A DNA stretch of 23,266 nt, taken from Deltaproteobacteria bacterium. GTDB taxonomy: Bacteria; JAEEML01. Position 1 is the first letter of the stretch. Every line of letters begins with the position of its first letter. The DNA is taken from the NCBI GenBank assembly GCA_016283195.1, contig JAEEML010000083.1:1-23266 (forward strand), written 5' to 3'. A program made the position numbers and the translations under genes. Below, piece after piece: positions 8,462-16,587 of this stretch. Under the pieces are notes generated by a model. It ran no database searches, was not told the DNA's origin, and saw only the letters and a list, made by a program, of their open reading frames with translations.

Positions 8462-8495
8462 TTAAAAATCGCCCCTCCCCGATGCAGGGAGGGGC
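8462..8495 (-). terminator. Intrinsic terminator of the defence operon
   Basis: On the minus strand, GCCCCTCCC, a 7-base loop and GGGAGGGGC form a perfect 9-bp GC-rich stem, followed by GATTTTTAAT. It sits about 40 bases past the stop of the DUF499 ATPase gene at 8534. Confidence 0.8.
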
Positions 8496-8533
8496 TCCAA
8501 TTCACTCGTCTCTACTTTCAAGGGGACAGTTCA

Positions 8534-11500
8534 TTACTTCTTGAAGCCGAAATCTTCAACTTTAAGGGTGCGGCAATTTTCGGAAACAGTGCGCACTGTG
8601 GTGTGGGGGAAGCCATCCGGGGCATAGGCATTTACTTCAAAGGAGAGCTCCACTTCACAATTATCCACTGCCGAGAGGTGGGGAATAATCTCGGTGAGGT
8701 AATTTTGTAATTCGCGGTTGGCTCTTATGTTGTCGAGCGTTACCCGCATATAAAATTTGCGGTCCGGCGCCGGCTCTTGGGCTGCCTCTGCGGGAGCTTT
8801 TACGGCCGGGGCCGGTGCGGCGGCCGGGGCGGCAGCTATATAGGTGCTGTTATTCACATTTTCGGCGCTTTTTACTATTTCGCGCTCTTTCTTTTGGCGC
8901 TCTTCCTCTTTAATGGCCTGAGCTATTTTAACCAGGTAATCGCTGGGATAAATATCAATAATTTCCTTGCCGTGCCTAAGTGCTGTATAGCCGCTAGCGG
9001 TAACATCAGAAGCAATGGCAAAGGTATCGGCCGCCACACCGGCTCTAATAGTGCTTTCCAAAACGGCAAAACTGGCCAGGCGTGGCAGGTAACAGTAAGT
9101 GGAAAGATAATCCCAAAGCTTTTTGAGCTGAATATGGTCACTATCCTGCCAGAGCAGATTATCCAGCTCCATTTTGAGCAAAACTGGTGCCCATTTGGTA
9201 ATAAGTTGATCGTTTTGCGTAAGTTTTGAGAGCGCTTTGGCCACTATCGGGGCATTGCCCGCCAGGCGCTCGCTATCCCAGATAATCGTCTTTATATCGG
9301 CGCTGTTATCAATGCGTGGCACCAAAAGCCAGCAATAGGCTTCCTTTAAGCGGCTTTCCACCGCTTCACTGCATCTTAGAATATTGGACTCGGTTTCCAG
9401 ATTTTGGCTGGCATCGAGGTTGAGGCTGGTTTTATCCCGGAGAATGGACTCCCAGGCCAAAAGCTCTTTCACTGCCCGTATGAGCCCTTCATCCACGAGC
9501 TTTTTATCCGCAGCAATAAAGAGCAGCATATTTCTATAAGTGCGCGGGGTAAGCCCACGTTTATTAAGTATTTCTTCGGCTTTTTGCAACGCTTTTGAGT
9601 CGTTTGCGCCGGCCATAAAATTATCAGTCGGTTTCAAAATAACCAGGCGGGCGGTCTGTTCGTCGGCCACATCGGCCGAAGAGGCGGGGCAGGCGTGCAA
9701 AGCGGCAAGTGGCCCCTCTTTATGCAATTTGCGCAGCCTTTTTTCTATTTCTTCTTCGGCTTCGGCTTGTTTTACCTGGGCAGCCCGGTCGTTGGCTGTT
9801 TTGCGCAGGGTCGGGCGAGTGTCGTACCAATAGCGCGTGCCCTCTTGATTGGAGTAAAGATAAGTGAGAGAACAACGCAGCGTATTAAGCGCGTCGTTGA
9901 ATTCCGCTATATTTTCACCAGGTTGCACAACACCAAGGCGAATGTGCGCCGCTTCTATGCCGCGGATATTTTGGCCGCGGGCGGTGGGAGCGCTACCCAG
10001 TAAAATGGTGCGGGCCACGCGGCGGGCGGCCATTCTTTGTCCATGACGTTTGCCGTCCAGACTATAGGGGGAGGAGCGTTTGCCATCCACTTCGGAATCG
10101 ATAATGGCATTCCAGGTTTCTGGCAGATAACGCACCAATTCTTCTTTTACCAGCGGGATATTAAGCGGCAAAGAGCCGGGCATAATCATGGCTCCGGCGT
10201 CGCCGGCCATCCATAGTTCGTGGATAACGGCGGCCATCAGGCGCAAAACGCCGCGGGTGCGCTGAAAATGTTCCAAAGTGGCCCATTCTTCATAGAGGCG
10301 GTCAAAAATCTCCGGGTGAATGGGGTAGCAGGAGATGAGGCGTTTTTTATAATCCAGTTCGCGGCAGTCAATGGGAAAATCGCTCTGATTTTCTTTATAC
10401 ATGCGGCTAAAGGCGCTGCAAACCGCTTCGCGCTCCTCCTCTTTTTGGCAATCGAGAAAGAGGCGGCGGCGCACAATTTCAAAGCCTTCGCTGGCGGCCA
10501 CCGGTTTCCATATAGATTCTTTGCGCCCAAAGGTGTGCTCAATGGCTTCCAGGGCTTTTTGCCCGGCTTCGCCGCCGATTTCCACTGCCGATTCGGGAAT
10601 GGAAGCCACTACCATGCTGTTCTTGCTGGCACTGGCCGCTTCGGTTATCTCCTGAATAAAGGTGATAAAATTATCAAAAGATCCGGCCGGCAGGCCGCTT
10701 ATACCATAGATTTTGCGGGCATAAGCCACCAGTTCGTCCAGCAGAATGAGGCAGGGGCCGCAGGCATCAAAGAGGTTTTTGAGTGCTTCGCTACCGGGCG
10801 AGACGCCCTTTTTATCGGCCTCTTTTACATAATCGTAAAGGGCGGGCTTACCGGCGGCCTGGGCGAGTTGGGCGGCCATTTCGCCCCAAATAGTGTTAAT
10901 GGTAATACCCGGCATATTAGCCGGCCTTTTGGCGCGCGAAGGGTCAAGCGCGGTGCCCACCAGCACCGCCACGCGGACAGAGGGCAATTCGCTTATCCCA
11001 GCTTCATCCAGAAGCGCTTTTAAATTGGGTATTTTATCCGGCGCCACCGTAGCTCTTGCCAGGTGGTAAAGCGCCAAAAGGCTATGGGTTTTGCCGCCGC
11101 CGAAAGCGGTTTTGAGCTGCAAAACCGGCTCGCCATTTTCTTCTTTAAAGCGCCTTATTGCCTGTAATAAAAGGCCTTTCATGCCGGCGGTGATGTAGGT
11201 GCGGGCAAAAAATTCCACCGGGTCTTTGTATTCTATAGCGCCTTCGCCGCGCACCACCTGAGCGAGGTCAGCCGCAAATTCGGCATTTAAATAGCGGCCC
11301 TCGGCCACATCGGGGTGCGGCTCGATAACTGTGCACCAGCTGGGCAGGTTAAGCCCTTTGAAAGTGAGCGGCGCTATATCTTCCTTTGGCGCGGCGGGAG
11401 CGGGAGCCGGCACTTTGGCGCCGGCAAGAGACCCTTCACTATTGCCGTAACGCAGCTCGCGCAGAAGAGCGCGGATTTCTTCGGCGGCCGGCAGTTCGCT

Positions 11501-11884
11501 AATGCCGCTCAAAAGGCGGGCCATGGTGTCGAGATGGCGCTCGGCATCTTCTTTGGGCATATCTTGAGTGCCCTTATGGGCCACCGTGTTGCGCGCGCCC
11601 ATGAGCTCTTTGGCCCAGTTGCGGCAATCGGGCGCCAAAAGGCGGCGGAAGAGGCGGCCCCATTCGCGGTCAAAAAGGCGCAGGCAATTAGGCACATCGA
11701 GTGCGGCGGTTAGCTCCTCATTGCTTCCCTCGGTCGGCAAATCGCGGCTATGGTCCAAATCATCCAAAAGCTCTTTCCACCAGGCCTCCTTATATTCGCG
11801 CTTCATTTCAGTGGCGATATATTCGGCCATTTTGTGGTGAAGGATACGAAAAGCCTTTTGCACATATTCAATATTTTCTGCCAT
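8534..11884 (-). CDS. DUF499 AAA-type ATPase with N-terminal Swt1-type HEPN domain
   Basis: The product has 1116 residues. Residues 1-130 form a helical HEPN-like domain of the Swt1 type, with the motif ARNTVAHKG (R98 and H103 are the R-x4-H catalytic pair of many HEPN ribonucleases). A Pro/Ala linker (about 155-172) leads into the DUF499 ATPase, with Walker A FGGGKTH (261-267) and Walker B LILLDEL (379-385). A second Ala/Pro-rich linker precedes a C-terminal domain of about 90 residues. DUF499 proteins occur with DUF1156 methylases and helicases in antiphage loci, which fits the neighbours here. I infer an NTP-driven sensor or loader that may release an RNase toxin when infection is sensed. 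It is the last gene of the minus-strand operon. The Shine-Dalgarno is weak (GGTGAG). Family call firm, mechanism inferred. Confidence 0.88.
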   Translation of the reverse strand: MAENIEYVQKAFRILHHKMAEYIATEMKREYKEAWWKELLDDLDHSRDLPTEGSNEELTAALDVPNCLRLFDREWGRLFRRLLAPDCRNWAKELMGARNTVAHKGTQDMPKEDAERHLDTMARLLSGISELPAAEEIRALLRELRYGNSEGSLAGAKVPAPAPAAPKEDIAPLTFKGLNLPSWCTVIEPHPDVAEGRYLNAEFAADLAQVVRGEGAIEYKDPVEFFARTYITAGMKGLLLQAIRRFKEENGEPVLQLKTAFGGGKTHSLLALYHLARATVAPDKIPNLKALLDEAGISELPSVRVAVLVGTALDPSRAKRPANMPGITINTIWGEMAAQLAQAAGKPALYDYVKEADKKGVSPGSEALKNLFDACGPCLILLDELVAYARKIYGISGLPAGSFDNFITFIQEITEAASASKNSMVVASIPESAVEIGGEAGQKALEAIEHTFGRKESIWKPVAASEGFEIVRRRLFLDCQKEEEREAVCSAFSRMYKENQSDFPIDCRELDYKKRLISCYPIHPEIFDRLYEEWATLEHFQRTRGVLRLMAAVIHELWMAGDAGAMIMPGSLPLNIPLVKEELVRYLPETWNAIIDSEVDGKRSSPYSLDGKRHGQRMAARRVARTILLGSAPTARGQNIRGIEAAHIRLGVVQPGENIAEFNDALNTLRCSLTYLYSNQEGTRYWYDTRPTLRKTANDRAAQVKQAEAEEEIEKRLRKLHKEGPLAALHACPASSADVADEQTARLVILKPTDNFMAGANDSKALQKAEEILNKRGLTPRTYRNMLLFIAADKKLVDEGLIRAVKELLAWESILRDKTSLNLDASQNLETESNILRCSEAVESRLKEAYCWLLVPRIDNSADIKTIIWDSERLAGNAPIVAKALSKLTQNDQLITKWAPVLLKMELDNLLWQDSDHIQLKKLWDYLSTYCYLPRLASFAVLESTIRAGVAADTFAIASDVTASGYTALRHGKEIIDIYPSDYLVKIAQAIKEEERQKKEREIVKSAENVNNSTYIAAAPAAAPAPAVKAPAEAAQEPAPDRKFYMRVTLDNIRANRELQNYLTEIIPHLSAVDNCEVELSFEVNAYAPDGFPHTTVRTVSENCRTLKVEDFGFKK

Positions 11885-12019
11885 TTAGCTCACCCACTCA
11901 GCACTTTGTATTCTATAGAAAGCGTTTACAGTTTTCTTGAACATCCGATTAACTTACTTAAAACTTACTTAAAACTTACTTAAAACTTACTTAAAACTTA
12001 CTTAAAACTTACTTAAAAC
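11885..12019 (-). promoter_or_regulatory. Spacer with possible internal promoter for the DUF499 gene
   Basis: Minus-strand TTCAAG, an 18-base gap and TATAGA form a mediocre sigma-70-like pair about 30 bases before the ATG. The -10 lies within a 10-bp palindrome TTCTATAGAA (11911-11920). The rest is the 11-bp tandem repeat. Confidence 0.3.
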
Positions 12020-12023
12020 TTAC
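11951..12023. repeat. 11-bp tandem repeat, six full copies plus a partial
   Basis: TTAAAACTTAC is repeated without change from 11958 to 12023, with a degenerate seventh unit at its left edge. On the minus strand the unit is GTAAGTTTTAA. The stop codon of the upstream AlbA_2 gene (12020-12022) lies inside the last unit. Because the period is 11, TAA recurs in all three minus-strand frames. Confidence 0.95.
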
Positions 12024-13696
12024 TTTCTCAAAAACCATGTCACAGCACTAGTTTTCCCGCATGAGTCAATAGTTTTATCGTTAGTTTTCATTATTTGCAA
12101 TAAATTTGATAACTTTCGTTTTTTTTGAGCGCTGGTCTTTACTCCAGGAAGAAGGTCTTCTACTACACTATATATCTCTTTCATGGTCGCTTTCCCGGCT
12201 TTTTCCAGATACTTAATGATAAAGAGTTTGCATTTTTCATCACCCATTCCACTGTTCTTTATATAATCCTTGGTGTCCCCAACAGCATTAGCAATACTAT
12301 ATGCCACAAATATATTGGGATATCGCCCTTCAACAAGTCCAGCTTTTTTGAGACGTACATAGTCCTCACGCAAAATGGCTTCCTTCTTCTGAATCTTGTC
12401 TAATAGGAATACTGTTTGAATGTCCAATTTGCGGTAAACATTTAGTAATTGTGTATAATTACTATCAAGTATCTTTCCATACACAGTCACTTTTACACGA
12501 TTTGGTTCGGATAAATCATAGCTTGGTAATGGGAAATAGCGCTCACGTTGTATATTGAACATGGTAGGAATCCCAATGGCATTTGAGTCAATCATATACA
12601 GATTGACCATGGCATTACAAAGGAATGCGTTGCGGTAATATGGTGGCTTGTAACCTGGTTCTAAAGCCCGTTCAATGGTCTCAGGAATAAAATGTCCTTC
12701 ATTTATAAATACCAGGCAATTTTCAAACTCTTCCAGGTTGATTTTACCCCTTAGTGTATAATCCTGATGAGCGATGCAATTATGCAGAAGCTCTTTGATT
12801 AGATTAGGATTATACATATCAACTTCATCGGGAAATAGTGTTTGCTGCCCGGCAATATAGCGGTATTTTACATTGCGAATATGTTTAAATACCTCATCAA
12901 CAGCCAGGAGAAACGGAGTATCAAAGTGCTCATAGGTTTTAATCCGACCATCGGAATTATAGAGCGACCATGTAATACGAGGTATAAAACCGTCAAAATA
13001 ATTTTTGGCGTATTCACCGCCAAGCAAAATCAAGGCTGTGCGAGTAATCTTGCCATCAAGTAAAATACCGGCTTTGTTTAAAAGAGAAATATCATCAAGA
13101 CCACTCAAGTATGCCGAATCTTTACCACGGTTGCTTTCGTGCTTAATAAATAGCTCCCTAGCGCGCCTAACAGCCAGCGGATCAAGAACATCAAAATTGG
13201 CCTCAGCAACTATTTCCTTCGACCAATCGTAGCCAATTTGATGACGTATTTCGTCCATTTTATTAAGTGGCAATGGTTCCAAAGAGTCACCGACACGGGA
13301 ATAAGCCATATCGTTCCAAGTGGTTGGGATACCAGGTACAGCTGGCGGAATTTGGAACATAATAACCCGTTTGCCTGATACAGTTAACGTATATATTTCG
13401 AGGAATGTTAGCGCCTGGTTGGTTTTGTCTTTGATTTCTTTTTTCAAACTATGCAGTGACTTCTCATCATTTCTAAAGTTTGAGCCAACAATACTCATGT
13501 TATTATCTACGCCAAATATTAACCATGCCTCTTGTTTCTTATGTAGATTGGCTTCATTACTTAGAGCTGAGAAATACTGGCCAATATCATTAAAATGGTA
13601 ATTATTTCTCGCTTCTTTTACTTCGATAACCTCGTTTTCCGGATGCTTAAGCAAGCTACTGAGTACAGCATTCAGTTCAGATGGATTATAAATCAT
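12020..13696 (-). CDS. AlbA_2 / HATPase_c_4 protein (Schlafen-AAA, RecG-C-like regulator)
   Basis: The product has 558 residues. The N-terminal AlbA_2 (Schlafen AAA_4) domain runs about 15-130, with EVIEVKEA (22-29) and the nucleic-acid-binding loop LIFGVDNN. A central region precedes a HATPase_c_4/RecG C-terminal-like ATP-binding domain, with N-box IKELLHNCIAHQDY (300-313) and FINEGHF (330-336). The C-terminal ~100 residues look like winged helix (KATMKEIYSVVEDLL). Proteins of this architecture are often annotated as putative transcriptional regulators or helicases and are common passengers in restriction and defence loci. The start lies 15 bases past the methylase stop, so it is co-transcribed, though the ribosome site is weak. 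Base composition is about 38% GC by hand count of a sample line, against 50-65% in flanking genes, which suggests separate acquisition. Confidence 0.82.
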   Translation of the reverse strand: MIYNPSELNAVLSSLLKHPENEVIEVKEARNNYHFNDIGQYFSALSNEANLHKKQEAWLIFGVDNNMSIVGSNFRNDEKSLHSLKKEIKDKTNQALTFLEIYTLTVSGKRVIMFQIPPAVPGIPTTWNDMAYSRVGDSLEPLPLNKMDEIRHQIGYDWSKEIVAEANFDVLDPLAVRRARELFIKHESNRGKDSAYLSGLDDISLLNKAGILLDGKITRTALILLGGEYAKNYFDGFIPRITWSLYNSDGRIKTYEHFDTPFLLAVDEVFKHIRNVKYRYIAGQQTLFPDEVDMYNPNLIKELLHNCIAHQDYTLRGKINLEEFENCLVFINEGHFIPETIERALEPGYKPPYYRNAFLCNAMVNLYMIDSNAIGIPTMFNIQRERYFPLPSYDLSEPNRVKVTVYGKILDSNYTQLLNVYRKLDIQTVFLLDKIQKKEAILREDYVRLKKAGLVEGRYPNIFVAYSIANAVGDTKDYIKNSGMGDEKCKLFIIKYLEKAGKATMKEIYSVVEDLLPGVKTSAQKKRKLSNLLQIMKTNDKTIDSCGKTSAVTWFLRK

Positions 13697-13711
13697 GGCT
13701 CTCGTTTTCCC

Positions 13712-16447
13712 TTACTCCAAAAAGCTCATCTGCTCCGGCCGCCCCATTTTGAGCTCGGCCGCCCGGGCCTGGATATCTGGCCAGGAAACCACCAAAGCAT
13801 TGTAAGCATAGGCCTCTTGGGTCCACTTTTTGCGCTCGGCGATGGTATAGAGGCGATAAGCCAAATCCTTGGCCAGTTCGCCGGTGGTGCTGCCAGGCAT
13901 AGCGGCCAGCGCTCTGGCCGTGCCATCTATGCCCCCTTTTTCCATCTTATAGGTGAGCCCCTGGCAAAGGAGCCAGAGGCTTTCTTCCGGGCGCAATTTT
14001 TCGGGCAATTCGCTGCGCTCTTTAAGGCGCACCAGCCCGTTTTTGGCCTCGATTATCCCCAGCTTGTCCATGGTGGCCACGGCCGTATTTTTGGCAGTGG
14101 CCAGGGTGTTGGCATCGCCAAATTTCATATCATTAAAGGCCACTTGGGCATAAAGCTCAACACAAAAACGGCTGATATTGTCCAGTTCGCTATCCTGCTC
14201 GTTAAAGTAAAGATCCACCTCCTGATTTATCACTTTTAGGGCGCTCCGCACATTCATGGGGGTGCCGTCGGCTTCCAAAACTCCGCTATACTTAGAATAA
14301 ATGCCCATGCCCGGGCCAATGGCACTTTGGGCCAAATCCACAGGGGCGATGTTGCTGTTTTTGAGTTTAGAGAGAGCCGGGCGCAGCTCGCGGCGCAGTT
14401 CGTTGACAAAGTTGCGGCGCGTGCAGATGGGGGCAGTAGGCGAGCGCTTGCGGCAGACCAGGACGATGGAGGAGGCGAGAGCATTAGTGCCATTCCCGAT
14501 CGTTCTACCCGGTTTTTCTGTACGCATGGGCCAAGTACCAGTAATAGTAAAACCAGCACTTATAATAGCTGTTAGCATTGTTTCCCAACCAGAAGAAGCA
14601 GTGCCATTAATTACCTCATCGTTCTGCTTATAAGCATAATAAATGGTTACCGGAATATCTTCTCTGGCATATTTATAAAGCTGTTTGCAAGTAGCTAACA
14701 TGCCGTTTTCAAAGAAGGTTTTGGCTTTTTCTGTACTGCCGTCATGCCTATAAGGAGTGGCTATTAATTCTTCGGCTTTGGGCACCAGCATTGTTTTAAA
14801 TAGCTCTGGGTAAATTTTATTTAAACTACGTCTTAGCCAAACATAGAAATAATCTGATAAATCAGCATAACCAATATTGTCATAGTAAGGCGGATCGGTA
14901 GAAATTATAATATTTCTTAAATTACAATTACTTTGAGCATCATATTGAATAGCTATTCCATTTGAAGTTGTTGGCAAAAGCCCAATACATTCAGTAACCC
15001 ATTCAAGCATATTATCAAAACACCCAGACGAATTAGAAAATGGGTTACCTTCGGCATAATCCCAAACCATAGGAATAGCCTGGCGGCCAAAAGTATTTCT
15101 TATTCCATCGCGTGGAGGATTCCACGAACAAATTGCTGAATGATAATCAGCCATTTTATCAACCAAGAACCCCAAATACACCCCCACCGCCTGCCCATAT
15201 TCCTGGGCATCCGCCCGCCCAAGGGCCTTAGCATCTTCTGCGGCCTGCTCCTGGGCAGCGGCCACTAGGTCGCTAAAGGTGGTGAGGGCGGTGAGCTGGC
15301 GGTTGGTGAATAAATCCGCATAATTAGCCATTCCAAAAGCGGGCGGACTAAACCAGCGCGGATTTTCCGGCATTGGTCCATCTGGATATTCCTTGGGTTT
15401 ATCAACCTTAGCTGCCGCCAGTTGCTCGCTATCAGGCGACAAATAAACACGCCCGCGTTTTCCTTCGGCCACCACCGCCATAAGCTGGCTGCCGATTTTG
15501 TGAGCTTTTCCTGCGTTTTTTACATATTCATCAAGAGTTACTTCACCGCAACAAGGACACTTAAAAGCCGCTCCGCGACTCTGTTTAAATGATTCATATT
15601 CTTTGGGACAAATTCCGCTTTGCACTTCAAAACGCACTTGTTTTTTATCGGGAATGGGTTTTACCCAAGCTTCGTTTCCTTTTTTTTTCGATAAGATAAA
15701 TGAGCTGGCCAGTGGCATCTCGCAGCCGCAGGCCGGGTTGGGGCATTTCACCGTGCGGGCCCAAATCCAGGCAATAACTGTGGCTTCCCCGCCGCCCTGG
15801 CTGGCCGGCAATTTTACCTTGGGGTAAAGGTGGCCAATTTGCTCAAAAGCCTTTTTTTTCATCCGCTCGCCATAATAGCGCACATCTTCGGCGAGGCCGG
15901 CGGCGCCCGGATAGCCGCTCTCATTAAAGTCGAGCTTGCGCCTGGCCTCCGGATTTACCGGGGCCAAAGAGGCAAAGCGCGGCGGAATTTCAATCATGGC
16001 TTTATTTATCATCACCGCCACCGGGTTTAAATCGTGAGCATGAGCCGTAAGCCCCAGGCGCTGCGCCTCCAGCGGAATGGCGCCGCCGCCGGCAAAGGGG
16101 TCTAAGAGGGCCGGGATATCACCGCCAAGAGATTTTTCTATCTCGGCTTTAGCTGCATTTAACACCTTGTCATTATTGGAATTTTCCCATTCAACCAGCT
16201 CTTCCAGTATTTTAAAGAGGCGATCTCTTTCAGCATTTTGCTCTTCTTCGCTCTTAAAGAGCTCCGGGTGGGCAGAAGGGTCATCCACCAGGGAGGCCCA
16301 AATCACTGCCCGGGCTGCTGCCAATGGGCGCCGGGCCCACCAGAGATGGAGTGTTGAGGGGTGACCGTGGCGGATGGACTTTTCCCGCGCCGCTTCGGCA
16401 TTTATCTTTTCCAGTGGCAGGGCCACCTCGATGAGTTTTTTAGCCAT
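13712..16447 (-). CDS. DUF1156 DNA methylase (N6-adenine/N4-cytosine type)
   Basis: The product has 911 residues. The N-terminus is the DUF1156 hallmark: KKLIEVALPLEKIN, then AAREKSIRHGHPSTLHLWWA. The SAM-binding motif DPFAGGG is at 116-122 and the catalytic DPPY at 518-521 (STDPPYYDN), so the methylase order is motif I before motif IV. Cysteines at 235, 240, 242, 280, 297, 299 and 300 look like an inserted zinc-ribbon or DNA-recognition region. This family modifies host DNA, and its partners are expected to act against unmodified DNA; that role is inferred from genomic association. A good sigma-70 promoter lies upstream (16487-16515) and GAGAGG precedes the ATG. Codons about 426-636 are strongly AT-rich compared with the rest of the gene. 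The AlbA_2 gene follows 15 bases downstream. Confidence 0.9.
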   Translation of the reverse strand: MAKKLIEVALPLEKINAEAAREKSIRHGHPSTLHLWWARRPLAAARAVIWASLVDDPSAHPELFKSEEEQNAERDRLFKILEELVEWENSNNDKVLNAAKAEIEKSLGGDIPALLDPFAGGGAIPLEAQRLGLTAHAHDLNPVAVMINKAMIEIPPRFASLAPVNPEARRKLDFNESGYPGAAGLAEDVRYYGERMKKKAFEQIGHLYPKVKLPASQGGGEATVIAWIWARTVKCPNPACGCEMPLASSFILSKKKGNEAWVKPIPDKKQVRFEVQSGICPKEYESFKQSRGAAFKCPCCGEVTLDEYVKNAGKAHKIGSQLMAVVAEGKRGRVYLSPDSEQLAAAKVDKPKEYPDGPMPENPRWFSPPAFGMANYADLFTNRQLTALTTFSDLVAAAQEQAAEDAKALGRADAQEYGQAVGVYLGFLVDKMADYHSAICSWNPPRDGIRNTFGRQAIPMVWDYAEGNPFSNSSGCFDNMLEWVTECIGLLPTTSNGIAIQYDAQSNCNLRNIIISTDPPYYDNIGYADLSDYFYVWLRRSLNKIYPELFKTMLVPKAEELIATPYRHDGSTEKAKTFFENGMLATCKQLYKYAREDIPVTIYYAYKQNDEVINGTASSGWETMLTAIISAGFTITGTWPMRTEKPGRTIGNGTNALASSIVLVCRKRSPTAPICTRRNFVNELRRELRPALSKLKNSNIAPVDLAQSAIGPGMGIYSKYSGVLEADGTPMNVRSALKVINQEVDLYFNEQDSELDNISRFCVELYAQVAFNDMKFGDANTLATAKNTAVATMDKLGIIEAKNGLVRLKERSELPEKLRPEESLWLLCQGLTYKMEKGGIDGTARALAAMPGSTTGELAKDLAYRLYTIAERKKWTQEAYAYNALVVSWPDIQARAAELKMGRPEQMSFLE

Positions 16448-16486
16448 GATGTCGCTTCCTCTCAGAGAATAGCTCTAAGCAGCGGC

Positions 16487-16515
16487 AATATATAAGCTCC
16501 AAGCTATTTCGACAA
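16487..16515 (-). promoter_or_regulatory. Sigma-70-type promoter of the methylase operon
   Basis: Minus-strand -35 TTGTCG (16515-16510), a 17-base spacer and -10 TATATT (16492-16487). The expected transcript start is about 33 bases before the methylase ATG. It uses the same -35 hexamer as the divergent promoter. Confidence 0.65.
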
Positions 16516-16532
16516 GGGTGTTCAATAAGTCG

Positions 16533-16561
16533 TTGTCGGGCAGAAACAAAGAGTTTATAAT
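16533..16561 (+). promoter_or_regulatory. Sigma-70-type promoter of the ATPase/TOPRIM pair
   Basis: -35 TTGTCG (16533-16538), a 17-base spacer and perfect -10 TATAAT (16556-16561), about 27 bases before the ATG at 16588. This gives a short leader containing the ribosome binding site. Confidence 0.75.
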
Positions 16562-16574
16562 CACTTGCCATTTT

Positions 16575-16580
16575 GGGAGG
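16575..16580 (+). promoter_or_regulatory. Ribosome binding site setting the AAA ATPase start
   Basis: GGGAGG, 7 bases before the ATG at 16588. It rules out the in-frame TTG at 16573 as start, since that codon overlaps the ribosome site itself. Confidence 0.7.
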
Positions 16581-16587
16581 TAGCGGC

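Larger units (their letters stand above)
8058..8533. other. Gene-free spacer rich in inverted repeats
   Basis: No credible gene is present; short open frames here lack family signatures and ribosome binding sites. The spacer holds, in order, two partial copies of an intergenic repeat (8094-8124, 8150-8221), a 15-bp perfect inverted repeat (8195-8244), a small 7-bp hairpin CCAAGGG/CCCTTGG (8266-8282), two overlapping GC-rich hairpins (8355-8431), and a minus-strand terminator (8462-8495). No clear U-tailed terminator for the plus-strand peptidase gene was found. Confidence 0.6.

Noticed and set aside
10220-11023. 267-residue open frame on the plus strand
   Set aside because: It lies antisense to the DUF499 ATPase domain, whose motifs are intact; no ribosome site or homologous pattern.
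11951-12023. CRISPR-like array
   Set aside because: The units are 11 bp, directly abutting, with no spacers and no cas genes.
13595-14239. 214-residue open frame on the plus strand
   Set aside because: It runs antisense to the methylase 3' end and the AlbA_2 start; the sequence shows no family features.
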